Program-made: the position numbers and the translations under genes
Part shown: in pieces, positions 25,784-35,074 of the stretch
Layout: each line of letters starts with the position of its first letter
Numbering within the stretch: position 1 is the first letter of the stretch
Origin: Palleronia marisminoris
GTDB lineage: Bacteria > Pseudomonadota > Alphaproteobacteria > Rhodobacterales > Rhodobacteraceae
Direction of reading: 5' to 3'
DNA length: 64,000 nt
Assembly (NCBI RefSeq): GCF_900172315.1
Contig: NZ_FWFV01000004.1
Coordinates: 124,001-188,000 of the forward strand
Notes under the pieces: generated by a model
Databases searched by the model: none
Told to the model about the DNA's origin: nothing
What the model saw: the letters and a program-made list of their open reading frames with translations, nothing else

Positions 25784-28384
25784 TCAGAGCATCCCCGGTA
25801 GCGCGCCGATCGTGAAGGCTGCGACCAGCGCCGTCACCAGAAGGAAGTGCCAGAACAGCACCGTGTTCCAGATCGGGGCGTCGTAGGTCGGCCGGATCTT
25901 CCCGAATATCGTCCCGGCGAGGCAGTAGAACTGCATGATGATGCCCGGGATCGTGTGCACCGCCGTCCAGACCGCGATGGCATAGAGGATCGCCGGATAC
26001 ACATGCGAGGTCGGATCCAGATGCAGGATCGACCAGACCAGCGCCCCCGCACCCAGTGCCGCGGCCAGTGCGCCGCCCGCCAAAAGGACCTGCGCCAGCG
26101 CCACCTGCCCGTCCCGGTTCAGCGGCCGCGCCACGCGCGTCGCCCCCCAGGCCGCGCCGTAGAGCACCGCCGATGCCAGCACCAGCGCGCCGTCGGCGTG
26201 CTCGGCCAGCGGCGGCGGAAACTGCTCCGAGGCGGTCCAGTAGAAGAACACCCCGAAGATCAGCGAGGCGAAGGCCGTCATGTCCCCCAGCATGGTGATG
26301 AATACGCCCCACCAGCCCGGTGCGGACGGCCCAGAGACATAGGTGGGCAACTGCAGGCCCATGCCGACGTCCTTCATCGGGTGCTCGGGGATCAGCGCGG
26401 TCGAGGTCCAGAGCCAGTAGATCACGCAGGCGGTCGCGAGCACCGCGCAGATCATGGCGGGGATATACATGTGAAAGACCGGCAGGATGAACGCGCCGCC
26501 GGTGAAAGCCGCTGCCCACATCGTGCACCATGCGGGGCCGGTGATGCGCGCGACGAATTGTGGCTGCGCGTCGATGGCCGAGGTCACGATGGTCTCGCGC
26601 AGCCCTTCCTGCGCGTCGGGAAGGTAGTAGCCGCCCGCGTCCATGCGCTCGACGATGCCGGGCTGATCCCACAGCGGGTTGCGCGAGGTCACGTAAGGGA
26701 TCGACCGGACACCCCAGAACTTGTCCGGGATGTCGTGCGCCCACATCAGGTCGCCGGCGCCCCAGGGATTGCGCTCTTTCATCTCGTCGCCCTTGGGGCG
26801 CACCAGGTCCCAGGCGAAGACCAGGATGCCGGATGCGATGACGAATGCACCGATGGTCGACAGCATGTTGAGGTCGTCCCACCCCACGCCCGCGGGATAA
26901 GTATAGACCCGGCGCGGCATCCCCAGAAGGCCCGTCAGGTGCATCGGCAGGAAGGTCAGGTTGAAGCCGACGAAGGTCAGCCAGAAGCTGATCCGGCCCA
27001 GCCTTTCGGACATGCGCTGCTTGCGGATGAACGGGTAGAAGAAGTAGATGCCCCCGATCAGCGGAAACACCATGCCGCCGAACAGCGTGTAGTGCAGGTG
27101 CGCGACGATGAAGTAGCTGTCGTGGACCTGCCAGTCGAATGGCGCCAGCGCCACCATCACGCCGGTCAGCCCGCCCGCGGTGAAGATCGCCAGCGCCCCC
27201 GCGATCCAGAGCATCGGCAGGATCATCTTCACCCGCCCCGCCAGCAGCGTGGCCACGAAGGCGAAAAGCTGGATGCCGGTGGGGATCACCACCGCCTCGG
27301 ACGCGGCCGAGAAGAACCCGAGCGAGATCGTCGGCAGCCCCGTCGTGAACATGTGGTGGACCCACAGCCCGAAGGACAGGAACCCCGTTCCCACCGCCGA
27401 CAGGACGATCCAGTTGTAGCCCACCATGGGCCGCTGTGCCGCGGCGGGCACGATCATGGCGGCGACTGCGATCGAGGGCAGGAAGACGATGTAGACCTCC
27501 GGGTGGCCGAAGATCCAGAAGAGGTGCTGCCACAGAAGCGGGTCTCCGCCGCGCGCGGGGTCGAAGAAGGGCCAGTCGAAGCTGCGCTGAAGCTCGAACA
27601 GGAAATCGCCGGCGATCAGCGGCGGGAAGGCGAAGAGGATCATCACCCCGACGACCAGAACGTACCACGCGTAGAGCGGCATCAGGTTGATGCGCATCCC
27701 CGGCGGGCGGCACTTGATGGTGCCCACGATCAGCTCCACCGCTGCCGCGATGGAGGCAACCTCGATGAACGACAGGCCCAGAAGCCAGATGTCGGGGCCG
27801 ACACCCTCGTCGATGGTCGAAAGCGGCGGGTACATGAACCAGCCCGCGGCCGGCGCTGCCCCGAACAGCAGCGACCCCATGATGAAGACGCCGCCGATCA
27901 GGAACGCCCAGAAGCCATAGGCCGACAGCCGCGGAAACGGCATGTCGCGCGCGCCGAGGAAGGCGGGCAGAAGCAGGATCGAGATCGCCTCGAACATCGG
28001 AACGGCGAAGAGGAACATCATCGCCGAGCCGTGCATCGTGAAGAACTGGTTGAAGCGGTCGGCCGAGATCAGGTCGTTGTCAGGCACGGCAAGCTGAAGG
28101 CGCATCACCAGCGCCAGCCCGCCAGCCATCAGCATGAAGACGAAGGAGGTCAGGGCGTACCACAGCCCGACCTCGGAGTTGTTGACCGCCGACCAATAGC
28201 GCCAGCCCTGCGGGGCGTACCACGCCTTCAAGAGACGATCGGCCGTCGCGCGCGACTCCTCGGGGTCGATCGGTGCGCTCAGCATCTCTTCGGTCGGGGG
28301 ATAGGTGCCCTCGGCCACGCGAACCTCGTGCTTTTCGAGGTCGCGGCGCGCGCTGGTGTCGCCGATGCGGGGGGCGTCGGTCAT
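25784..28384 (-). CDS. ctaD: Cytochrome c oxidase subunit I, fused to subunit III
   Basis: The 866-residue terminal oxidase subunit reduces O2 to water and pumps protons. The subunit I part (about 1-620) has TMHGSAMMFLFAVPMFE (low-spin haem histidine), WQHLFWIFGHPEVYIVFLP with the His-Tyr crosslink pair and the D-channel glutamate, CuB histidines in VHHMFTTG, and AHLHYTLFGG with the haem ligands. The C-terminal 220 residues (GWWGVFITMLGDMTAFASL ... FWHFLLVTALVA) are subunit III, fused in one frame. The start is ATG 28384, overlapping coxB by 4 bases; the longer frame to 28783 is coxB's shadow. Confidence 0.95.
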   Translation of the reverse strand: MTDAPRIGDTSARRDLEKHEVRVAEGTYPPTEEMLSAPIDPEESRATADRLLKAWYAPQGWRYWSAVNNSEVGLWYALTSFVFMLMAGGLALVMRLQLAVPDNDLISADRFNQFFTMHGSAMMFLFAVPMFEAISILLLPAFLGARDMPFPRLSAYGFWAFLIGGVFIMGSLLFGAAPAAGWFMYPPLSTIDEGVGPDIWLLGLSFIEVASIAAAVELIVGTIKCRPPGMRINLMPLYAWYVLVVGVMILFAFPPLIAGDFLFELQRSFDWPFFDPARGGDPLLWQHLFWIFGHPEVYIVFLPSIAVAAMIVPAAAQRPMVGYNWIVLSAVGTGFLSFGLWVHHMFTTGLPTISLGFFSAASEAVVIPTGIQLFAFVATLLAGRVKMILPMLWIAGALAIFTAGGLTGVMVALAPFDWQVHDSYFIVAHLHYTLFGGMVFPLIGGIYFFYPFIRKQRMSERLGRISFWLTFVGFNLTFLPMHLTGLLGMPRRVYTYPAGVGWDDLNMLSTIGAFVIASGILVFAWDLVRPKGDEMKERNPWGAGDLMWAHDIPDKFWGVRSIPYVTSRNPLWDQPGIVERMDAGGYYLPDAQEGLRETIVTSAIDAQPQFVARITGPAWCTMWAAAFTGGAFILPVFHMYIPAMICAVLATACVIYWLWTSTALIPEHPMKDVGMGLQLPTYVSGPSAPGWWGVFITMLGDMTAFASLIFGVFFYWTASEQFPPPLAEHADGALVLASAVLYGAAWGATRVARPLNRDGQVALAQVLLAGGALAAALGAGALVWSILHLDPTSHVYPAILYAIAVWTAVHTIPGIIMQFYCLAGTIFGKIRPTYDAPIWNTVLFWHFLLVTALVAAFTIGALPGML

Positions 28385-29364
28385 TCGAGGCTCTCCAGGT
28401 AGGCGGCCATCGCGGCGATGTCCTCGCGTGGAAGGTGGTCGAAGGCGGGCATCTTGGCGCCGGGCTTGATCGCCTCGGGGTGGCTGATCCAGGCGATCAG
28501 ATCCGGCACCGTCACCTTCAGTGCGCCGGCGGCAAGGTTGCCCCGGCTGGCGAGGTGGGTCAGGTCCGGCCCCACCCGGCCGCGCGCTGGCGTGCCGCGA
28601 ATGGCATGGCACCCGCCGCAGCCCTCGGACAGGAACACGTCGAGGCCCCGCGCCTGGAGGTCCGTCTCGGGTACTGCCGCGGGCGCGGCCTCGGCCTCGA
28701 CCCAGGCAGCGAAGTCGTCGGGCGTCATGGTCCGGGCGGTGAAGGCCATCCAGGCATGGCTCTCGCCGCAGAACTCGGCGCATTGGCCGCGGAATTCACC
28801 CGGTTCGGTGGGCAACAGGCTCATTCGGGTCACGCGCCCGGGGAACATGTCGGTCTTGCCCGCGATCGAGGGCAGCCAGAACGAATGGATCACCTGGTCG
28901 GCCTTCAACGTGATCTCGGATCGCACGCCCACGGGCAGCACGATCTCGTTGGCCGAGTGGATCGGCTCGGAGGCACCCTCGGGCCAATAAGCGACGCGGA
29001 ACCACCATTGCTCGCCCGTCACTTCGACGCGCAGCCCTTCGCCCGGCGCGCGCTGGTCGGGCATCATTGACAGCCCGTAGGCCAGCAGGAAGAACAGCAC
29101 GAAGGTGGGAAAGACCACACCACCGCCGAATATCAGGATCCGCGCGGCCTTGGACGAGATCGGCCGGGGCTTGGCGCGCCAGGCGTAGAAGATCAGCCCG
29201 TTCATCAGCAGCCACAGCACCACGGCCCCGGCAAGCATGACCCAGAACAGGCTGGCGAGGCTCGACGCATCGGCCCCCGCGGGATCGAGCGCGGATTGCG
29301 GGCCGCGGCACCCGGCCAGCGCGATCGCAAGGATCGCTGCGGCAGGGAGGACGAGCGGCCTCAC
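28381..29364 (-). CDS. coxB: Cytochrome c oxidase subunit II with C-terminal cytochrome c domain
   Basis: The 327-residue caa3-type subunit II starts with a lipoprotein signal (LAIALAGC, lipid cysteine 19), followed by two membrane helices (38-60, 76-99). The CuA domain has His160, Cys195, Cys199, His203 and Met206 (QCAEFCGESHAWM). A fused cytochrome c domain carries CGGCH (249-253). No ATG lies near the lipobox. I take GTG 29364, preceded by GGGGA at a normal distance; this start gives a proper signal peptide. It is the first gene of the oxidase operon. Confidence 0.92.
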   Translation of the reverse strand: MRPLVLPAAAILAIALAGCRGPQSALDPAGADASSLASLFWVMLAGAVVLWLLMNGLIFYAWRAKPRPISSKAARILIFGGGVVFPTFVLFFLLAYGLSMMPDQRAPGEGLRVEVTGEQWWFRVAYWPEGASEPIHSANEIVLPVGVRSEITLKADQVIHSFWLPSIAGKTDMFPGRVTRMSLLPTEPGEFRGQCAEFCGESHAWMAFTARTMTPDDFAAWVEAEAAPAAVPETDLQARGLDVFLSEGCGGCHAIRGTPARGRVGPDLTHLASRGNLAAGALKVTVPDLIAWISHPEAIKPGAKMPAFDHLPREDIAAMAAYLESLE

Positions 29365-29464
29365 GCGTCGTCCCCGACGATCTGTCCCCTCGGGAATGTC
29401 ACACGCGGCCCCTCGCCCTGTCTTCGTTCCCTGAGGATAGCGGCAGATCGCCGCCGATCCAGCA

Positions 29465-32023
29465 TCACCCTGCCAGCTTGCGCAACGCCGCGGAGAAATC
29501 GGCCTCGGTGTAAGGCTTCTTGACGATGGGCGCCTCGGGGAAGGTGTTGCGAATTTCACCCACCGCGCCGTAGCCCGTGGCCAGGATGAACGGCACGCCC
29601 TTCGCGGCCAGCACCTCGGCCACGACGACGCTCGTCTCGGTCCCGAGGTTCACGTCGAGCACGGCGATCGAGATGTCGTGCTCTTCGATCTGGCGCTGCG
29701 CGTCCGACACGCCTGCCGCGATATGGACACCCGACGCCCCCAGATCCTTCAGCATGTCGGCCACGTCCATCGCGATGATCATGTTGTCCTCGAGCACCAG
29801 CGCCGCCCCGGAAATCGAGACCTCGGGCGCGGGCGCGTCGGACTGGTCCACCTGCGAAACGCTTCCCGCGCAGGGCCGGACGAGGTGGCCGGGCAAGGTG
29901 AACCGCGCGGTCAGGCCCGTCACCTTGTAGCTCACATCGGCCGTGCCGCGCAGGTCATAGGGGATCGAGCGCTGGATGATGGTCGTCCCGAACCCTTCGC
30001 GGGTCGGCGCCTTCACCGGCGGACCGCCGCTTTCGATCCAGTCGATGACGAGGGTGCCGTCGCGCTCCAGCCGGGTCGCGACGTCGACCGAGCCCGTCGC
30101 CGAGGACAGCGCGCCGTACTTGGCCGAGTTCGTCATCAATTCGTGCAGCACCAGCGCCAGCGTGGTGAAGGCGTTCGGCGACAGCTCGACCTCGTCTCCG
30201 GTCTGCCGCAGCCGTTCGCCTCGACCCGCAAGGAAGGCGCGCGTCTCGATCGCGATCAGCTCGCGCAGGGGCGACCAGCCCCATTCGCGCTGCGTCAGCT
30301 GGTCGTGCGCCCGGCTGAGCGCGGTGATCCGCGTATCGAGCACGCGGGTATATTCATCGACCGACAGGGCCCCGCCGCGGCTTTGGCTGACGAGCCCGCG
30401 GATGAGGTTCAGGATGTTGCGGACCCGGTGGTTCAGCTCGGCGATCAGCAGCTCCTGCCGCTCCGAGGCCTGTTTGCGCGCCGCATCGGCCTCGTCGGTG
30501 AGCTTGAGGATCACCTCGATCAGCGTGATGCGCAGGCTGTCCGCGGCGCGGCGCTCGGGTTCCGTCCATCGGGCAGAGCGGCCCCGGACCACCTCGCGCC
30601 AGGTCTCGAAGCTCTTGCGCGGAGTCAGGCGGACGCCGTTCGGGCCCGTCTCGGCCGGCTTGTCGGGATTGCCTGCCCATTCCACGCTTTGCGAAAGTTC
30701 GCGCCGGAACAGGACGATGTAATCGCGCGGCGTGCGCGAGACGGGCAGCGCCATCAGCCCCGCCGCTCGGTCGGCAAAGCTGTCGGCGCCGGGGTAGTGC
30801 GCCTCGATATTGTCGGTGACGAAGGTCTCGGTCGCGCTCGCCGCGTTGAGGAACCGTGCGAGGCCGTAAAACTCGTCCTGCGTCGGCACCCTGCCACGCG
30901 CGGTGTATTCGCCGCCCGCGTAGAGCACGATGCCGTCATGCGGGATCGCCTCGGCGATGCGGTCGGCCAGGGTGTCGAACTCGGCTTCCAGCCCCTCGCC
31001 GCTTGAGACCTGGTTCATCAGCACGTCGTGCAGGCGGCGCGCCCGCTCGACATCCTCCATCTCCCTTTCGGTCTCTTTCTGGACCAACTCGTACGAGAAC
31101 AGCTGCGCGAACAGCTCGAGCGCCGAGCGTCGTTCGAAATCGATATAGCGGGGCGAATGATGGTGGCAGGCGATCAGGCCCCACAGTTTTCCCTTGCGCA
31201 GGATCGAGATCGACAGCGAGGCCCGCACCCCCATGTTGCGTAGGTACTCCAGGTGGATCGGCGACACCGCGCGCGTGGCCGACAGCGACAGGTCGAGCGG
31301 CACGCCATCGGGCGACACCGCCGGCTGGATCTCGTGCGTTGGCGCGTCCACGTCGGCGATCATGCGGATCAGGTTGCGCGTGTAGAGCGCGCGCGCCTGC
31401 TTGGGGATGTCCGAAGCGGGAAAGCGCAGCCCGTCGTAGGAATGCGCGTCGTCGCCGCGCGCCTCGGCGATCACCTCGCCCGACTGATCATCGTCGAAGC
31501 GATACACCATCACCCGGTCGAACCCGGTCAGCGAGCGCACCGCCTGTGCGGCCTCGTCGGTGGCGCCGGCGAGCGTGTCGCGCTGCCGCAGCCGGGCGAT
31601 CATCATCTGCACCGCGGTGGCATCGTCGCGGTCGGGCTCTTCGCTGGCTGGCTCCATCTCGATCACGTAGGTCCGGCCCGACAGGTGGACCGAGACGTCG
31701 AAGGCGCGGCCGTCGCCAATGGGGTCGACACGGTAGAGCCGCACCGTGCTGTCCTCGGTCGCCAGAAGCTGGATACGGTTGCGCAGCCGGTGCAGGAAAT
31801 CGGGTGCGAGGTGCTCGGAAATCCGCGTGCCGATCATCGTGACCGGGTCGAGGCCCAGATGCGCGGACAGGTTGGCCGAGGCGTGGCACACCATCCACTC
31901 CAGCGAGACGGCGATGAGGCAGCCATAATCCTGGACACGGCCGGGGATATGGATCGGCTCGCGGTCGCAATTGGGCAGATCGACGGCGTCGGTGTTCGGC
32001 ACGGGCGGCTCGAGGTCAGGCAA
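29465..32023 (-). CDS. bphP: Bacteriophytochrome histidine kinase (PAS-GAF-PHY-HWE kinase-receiver)
   Basis: The 852-residue red/far-red photoreceptor kinase has these domains in order. A PAS domain carries the biliverdin-binding cysteine 19 in LPNCDREPIHIPG. A GAF domain contains RFPASDIPKQA and the LIACHHHSPRYI chromophore histidines. A PHY domain has the tongue motif PRKSFETWRE (about 469-478). An HWE/HisKA_2 kinase has ELNHRVRNILNLI (His532), HELMTNSAKYGAL and the WxE of IDWIESGGPP. A C-terminal receiver ends the protein (LVLEDNMIIAMDV, aspartate in AVLDVNLG). No ATG is available; I chose TTG 32023 behind GAGAAAGG, overlapping bphO by 8 bases. GTG 32002 is an alternative. Confidence 0.92.
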   Translation of the reverse strand: MPDLEPPVPNTDAVDLPNCDREPIHIPGRVQDYGCLIAVSLEWMVCHASANLSAHLGLDPVTMIGTRISEHLAPDFLHRLRNRIQLLATEDSTVRLYRVDPIGDGRAFDVSVHLSGRTYVIEMEPASEEPDRDDATAVQMMIARLRQRDTLAGATDEAAQAVRSLTGFDRVMVYRFDDDQSGEVIAEARGDDAHSYDGLRFPASDIPKQARALYTRNLIRMIADVDAPTHEIQPAVSPDGVPLDLSLSATRAVSPIHLEYLRNMGVRASLSISILRKGKLWGLIACHHHSPRYIDFERRSALELFAQLFSYELVQKETEREMEDVERARRLHDVLMNQVSSGEGLEAEFDTLADRIAEAIPHDGIVLYAGGEYTARGRVPTQDEFYGLARFLNAASATETFVTDNIEAHYPGADSFADRAAGLMALPVSRTPRDYIVLFRRELSQSVEWAGNPDKPAETGPNGVRLTPRKSFETWREVVRGRSARWTEPERRAADSLRITLIEVILKLTDEADAARKQASERQELLIAELNHRVRNILNLIRGLVSQSRGGALSVDEYTRVLDTRITALSRAHDQLTQREWGWSPLRELIAIETRAFLAGRGERLRQTGDEVELSPNAFTTLALVLHELMTNSAKYGALSSATGSVDVATRLERDGTLVIDWIESGGPPVKAPTREGFGTTIIQRSIPYDLRGTADVSYKVTGLTARFTLPGHLVRPCAGSVSQVDQSDAPAPEVSISGAALVLEDNMIIAMDVADMLKDLGASGVHIAAGVSDAQRQIEEHDISIAVLDVNLGTETSVVVAEVLAAKGVPFILATGYGAVGEIRNTFPEAPIVKKPYTEADFSAALRKLAG

Positions 32024-32570
32024 CGCGTCGACCTTTCTCGCCCGGCGCGCAGGCCAGAGCGGTCCCGAAGATGTCGAAGATACGCAGCGCGTCCGAGACG
32101 ACCCGGTCGGCGGCGGGTCCTGCGGCAGGTCGCGCGGCAAGCGCGTCGCAGGTCGCGCGCCACCCTTCCGCGTCGATGGGGGCGTCGAAATAGGCCCCGG
32201 CCGCACGGACCTGCGGGTCGTCAGTAGCATGCCACCGGCGCTTCAGCACCTTGGTACCCAGGCGCGAGCCTTGCAGGATGTAATCCACCGCCAGCGGATC
32301 CAGCGGGCCGCCCCTATCCGGCACCGGCGCTTCGGGCGCGCCCAGATGATCCAGGTCGCGGCCAGCACGGTCGGCCAGATCGCACAGGGCCGGCAGCGGC
32401 GCGACTGCGTCGAGGGCGCGGAAGGCACGGTGGTGGGTCTGCATGAACCGCACGAAACCCGGTCGGGTCGCGATGTCGATCGTGGAGATGTCCCGATCCA
32501 GGCGTGCGTGGCGCTCTGCCGTGTCCGCCCGCAGGCGGGACCGGAGCGTGGAAACTGTGTCACTCGTCAT
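32016..32570 (-). CDS. bphO: Haem oxygenase BphO
   Basis: The 184-residue haem oxygenase opens haem to biliverdin, the bacteriophytochrome chromophore. The proximal haem ligand is His21 in TAERHARLDR, near the N-terminus as in BphO/HmuO. The mid-region VDYILQGSRLGTKVL matches the distal helix of the family (glycine-rich, contacting haem). It lies directly upstream of bphP with an 8-base overlap, so chromophore supply and receptor are co-expressed. Confidence 0.9.
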   Translation of the reverse strand: MTSDTVSTLRSRLRADTAERHARLDRDISTIDIATRPGFVRFMQTHHRAFRALDAVAPLPALCDLADRAGRDLDHLGAPEAPVPDRGGPLDPLAVDYILQGSRLGTKVLKRRWHATDDPQVRAAGAYFDAPIDAEGWRATCDALAARPAAGPAADRVVSDALRIFDIFGTALACAPGEKGRRVA

Positions 32571-32673
32571 ACGGCCGTCCCTGAAACCGGAGTTTCAAAC
32601 ACGATGCAGCGCCGAAAGTTCCCCTTCGACGCTGCATTTCCGTTCGGATATCGTCAACTGGGCCGCGAAGAGG

Positions 32674-33567
32674 TCAGGCCGCTTGCTGCGACCGTCCCGC
32701 AAGGCCGGCCACGGTGCGATAGGCCAGCCGCTGCACTTCGCTGATATTGGTGCGCTCGGGGTCGAGGCCGGCAGAGACGGTCAGCCAGCCTTCGTAATTG
32801 GACGCCGTCAGCAGGTTCATCACGGTGCGGAAGTCGACCGACCCGTCCTTGTCGCCGGGCAGCGTGAAGATGCCGTTGCGCACGGCCTCCTTCCAGGACT
32901 GGTCGCTCATGCGGGCCTTGGTCAGCGGACGGACCCGCACGTCGCCGAGGTGGACGTGGCGCACGCGCGGCAGGTGGCGCGTCAGCACCTGCGTCGGCTC
33001 GCCGCCGCCCACATAGACCTGCGCCGTGTCGAACAGGAGAAACAGGTTGGGCCCGGTCTCCATCATCAGCTTGTCGACCTCTTCGGGGGTCTGGACGACG
33101 GTGCCTGTGTAGGGCTGGTAGACGGCCGTGATGCCTTGATCGGCAAGCCAGGTCGCCAGCTGCTCGAGCTTCAGCCCGAAGCTGTCCCACTCCTCGGCGG
33201 TCAGGCTCGGCTGCTTCGACATCGGCACGTCCTTGGCGAAGATCGCGTTCGAGACCTCGCGCAGGATCAGCGTCTGGCAGCCCACGGTCTTCATGCGGGC
33301 GACGACGGCTTCCATCGCCTCGCGCTCTTCCTCGACCGAGAGGTTCAGGAGGTTCGTGCCGTGATACGACGCGACCAGGTCGAGCTTGCCGTTGGCCAGA
33401 GCATCCTTGAGCGCGGCCGGATCCTGCGGCAAGCCGCGGCCGTCCTCGACGCCCTCGTATCCGAGATCGGCGATTTCCGAGATCAGGGCCTCGGGCTTGA
33501 CGCCCGCGTCGAGTTGCGTGTCGTCTTCGTTCGTCCAGATGGCAGGGGTGGTCGCGATGCGTAGCAT
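32674..33567 (-). CDS. Sugar phosphate isomerase/epimerase family TIM-barrel protein
   Basis: The 297-residue protein has the AP-endonuclease-2/xylose-isomerase-like TIM-barrel features: an N-terminal strand IATTPAIWTN, SEIADLGYEGVE, LVASYHG, TLILREVS, a central FLLFDTAQVYVGGG and VRHVHLGDVR carrying acidic and histidine metal ligands, and a C-terminal YEGWLTVSAG. Members include IolE-like dehydratases and hydroxypyruvate isomerases; substrate is unknown. The start is ATG 33567 behind AAAGGAGA. No inositol genes surround it. Confidence 0.85.
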   Translation of the reverse strand: MLRIATTPAIWTNEDDTQLDAGVKPEALISEIADLGYEGVEDGRGLPQDPAALKDALANGKLDLVASYHGTNLLNLSVEEEREAMEAVVARMKTVGCQTLILREVSNAIFAKDVPMSKQPSLTAEEWDSFGLKLEQLATWLADQGITAVYQPYTGTVVQTPEEVDKLMMETGPNLFLLFDTAQVYVGGGEPTQVLTRHLPRVRHVHLGDVRVRPLTKARMSDQSWKEAVRNGIFTLPGDKDGSVDFRTVMNLLTASNYEGWLTVSAGLDPERTNISEVQRLAYRTVAGLAGRSQQAA

Positions 33568-33812
33568 GGGGTCTCCTTTTGTTTGGCGGCGCGGAAAATC
33601 GCCGAACGGCCCGGAGTGAACGGGCGCGGTGCCGGCGACGCGCGTGCAGACGGCCGAAATGGGCGGGCCGGAGCAGTTCCGGTGCGCCGGCAGGGGCCGG
33701 ATGTGACCGCGCTGTCCGGCGCGGGTGGCGAAACTGTCGCCGACCGCGTCCCGTTGGATGCGGCGATGCGGCAATCTCTACCACATGATATCGGTCTCTA
33801 TGTGGGGCAACG

Positions 33813-33839
33813 GACCCGCCCGGTCAACCGGAGCGGGTC
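33813..33839 (-). terminator. Hairpin overlapping the response-regulator stop codon
   Basis: Nested inverted repeats GACCCGC/GCGGGTC and CCGGT/ACCGG form a stem of about 12 pairs (one bulged A) with a 2-base loop. It reaches into the last two bases of the stop codon of the minus-strand LuxR-type gene. There is no clear T-run after it, so it may terminate weakly or stabilise the 3' end. Confidence 0.5.
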
Positions 33840-34470
33840 AGAACAGGCCCTGCTGCTTGGCGATCATCGCGGCCTGGGTGCGGTTCGCCGCCCCGATCTT
33901 GCGGTAGAGCGTCTTGACGTGGAGCTTCACCGTAGGCTCGCGTATGTCGAGATCGCGGGCGATCTCCTTGTTCGGCAGGCCTCTGCAGATGCGCTCGAGC
34001 ACCTCGAGTTCGCGCGGCGAGAGCTGTGCGGCCAGCGGATGGGTGGCCATGCGATCGTCGGGCAAGAATGCGCCAGCCTCGTACTCGGCACCCTGCGCGA
34101 TGGCGCGGATGGCCCCGACCAGCGCCTGCGGGGTCACGGTCTTCGGGAAGAACCCCGACGCCCCCGCCGCTCGGGCCTGCCGGGCCACCTCCGGCGTGGC
34201 CGTGCCCGAGATGATGGCGATCCGCGTCTCCGGCGCGATCTCCCGCAGGGCCTGAAGCCCCGCAAGCCCCTGCATTCCCGGCATGTTGTAGTCCAGCAGG
34301 ATCACCGAGAACGGTGGGCCACCGCGCACCAGTTCGGCGGCCGAGGGCAGGTCGCTGGTCGTTTCGACGTCGAGATCGGGCTCGGCCCGCAGATAGTCGC
34401 GCAGCATCTCCCGAAGAAGGTCATGGTCGTCCGCAACGAGAATGCGCAGACGCGCTGGAGCTACGGTCAT
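33838..34470 (-). CDS. LuxR/NarL-family response regulator
   Basis: The 210-residue two-component regulator has a receiver domain (RILVADDHDLLREML; phospho-acceptor Asp60 in SVILLDYNMPG; FFPKTV lysine). A LuxR-type helix-turn-helix follows (LSPRELEVLERICRGLPNKEIARDL ... VKLHVKTLYRKIGA) at about 145-205. It probably activates or represses transcription as a phosphorylated dimer. No kinase gene is adjacent; the bacteriophytochrome two genes away on the same strand is a candidate partner by position only. The start is ATG 34470. Confidence 0.92.
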   Translation of the reverse strand: MTVAPARLRILVADDHDLLREMLRDYLRAEPDLDVETTSDLPSAAELVRGGPPFSVILLDYNMPGMQGLAGLQALREIAPETRIAIISGTATPEVARQARAAGASGFFPKTVTPQALVGAIRAIAQGAEYEAGAFLPDDRMATHPLAAQLSPRELEVLERICRGLPNKEIARDLDIREPTVKLHVKTLYRKIGAANRTQAAMIAKQQGLF

Positions 34471-34675
34471 AAAGTCGTCTTTCCAAGATCCCGGCGATTC
34501 GGCGGCCGTCCCGCAGATACGACTGGTAGGACATGCGCAAAAGATCCGCACCGCATCCTTTCGTGAGGTTTGGCGGGGTAGTCGGGGCCACCTCGATCGC
34601 TAGGTGGGACGGAATACGGAGGCCGCCCTTCGCCGCCGACTCGCATACCGCACCCAGACGGAGATTATCCACTCC

Positions 34676-35074
34676 ATGACCGATACCCAGCTGATCCAGA
34701 CCTATTTCGACGCCTTCAACGCCGGCGACGCCGACGCGATGGCCGCCCTCGTGTCCGACGACGTGCGCCACCACCCCAACCAAGGCGAGGTCCGCACCGG
34801 CAAGGAGGCCTTCCGCGCCTTCCTGTCCGAGATGGACCGAGCCTACCGCGAAGAGGCGCGCGACCTGGCGATCTTCACCGGTCCCACCGGCCGCGCCGCG
34901 GCGGAATTCGTCATCCACGGCACGTACCTGGAAAGTCAGTCCGGCCTGCCCGAGGCAACGGGACAGGTGTATGTGCTGCCCGTCGGCTCGTTCTTCGAAA
35001 TCGCCGAGGACCGCATCATCCGCGTGTCGACCCACTACAACCTCGCCGACTGGCTGCAGCAGGTAGGCGGATGA
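34676..35074 (+). CDS. SnoaL-like/ketosteroid isomerase-related protein
   Basis: The 132-residue protein has the NTF2-like cone fold typical of ketosteroid isomerase-related proteins: LIQTYFDAFNAGDADAMAAL at the start, then GKEAFRAFL, and a C-terminal strand ending THYNLADWL. The function of this bacterial group is not established. It is the first gene of a coupled three-gene operon (ATGA overlap with the acetyltransferase). The start is ATG 34676. The upstream spacer (34471-34675) holds an inverted repeat CCACCT...AGGTGG at 34588-34607 that could be an operator. Confidence 0.82.
   Translation: MTDTQLIQTYFDAFNAGDADAMAALVSDDVRHHPNQGEVRTGKEAFRAFLSEMDRAYREEARDLAIFTGPTGRAAAEFVIHGTYLESQSGLPEATGQVYVLPVGSFFEIAEDRIIRVSTHYNLADWLQQVGG

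Noticed and set aside
25847-28402. 851-codon plus-strand open frame
   Set aside because: Antisense shadow of the fused cytochrome oxidase subunit I+III gene.
33780-33806. Inverted repeat CCACAT ... ATGTGG as a regulator operator
   Set aside because: Only six pairs with a 15-base spacer, downstream of a gene end and not next to any promoter; likely chance.
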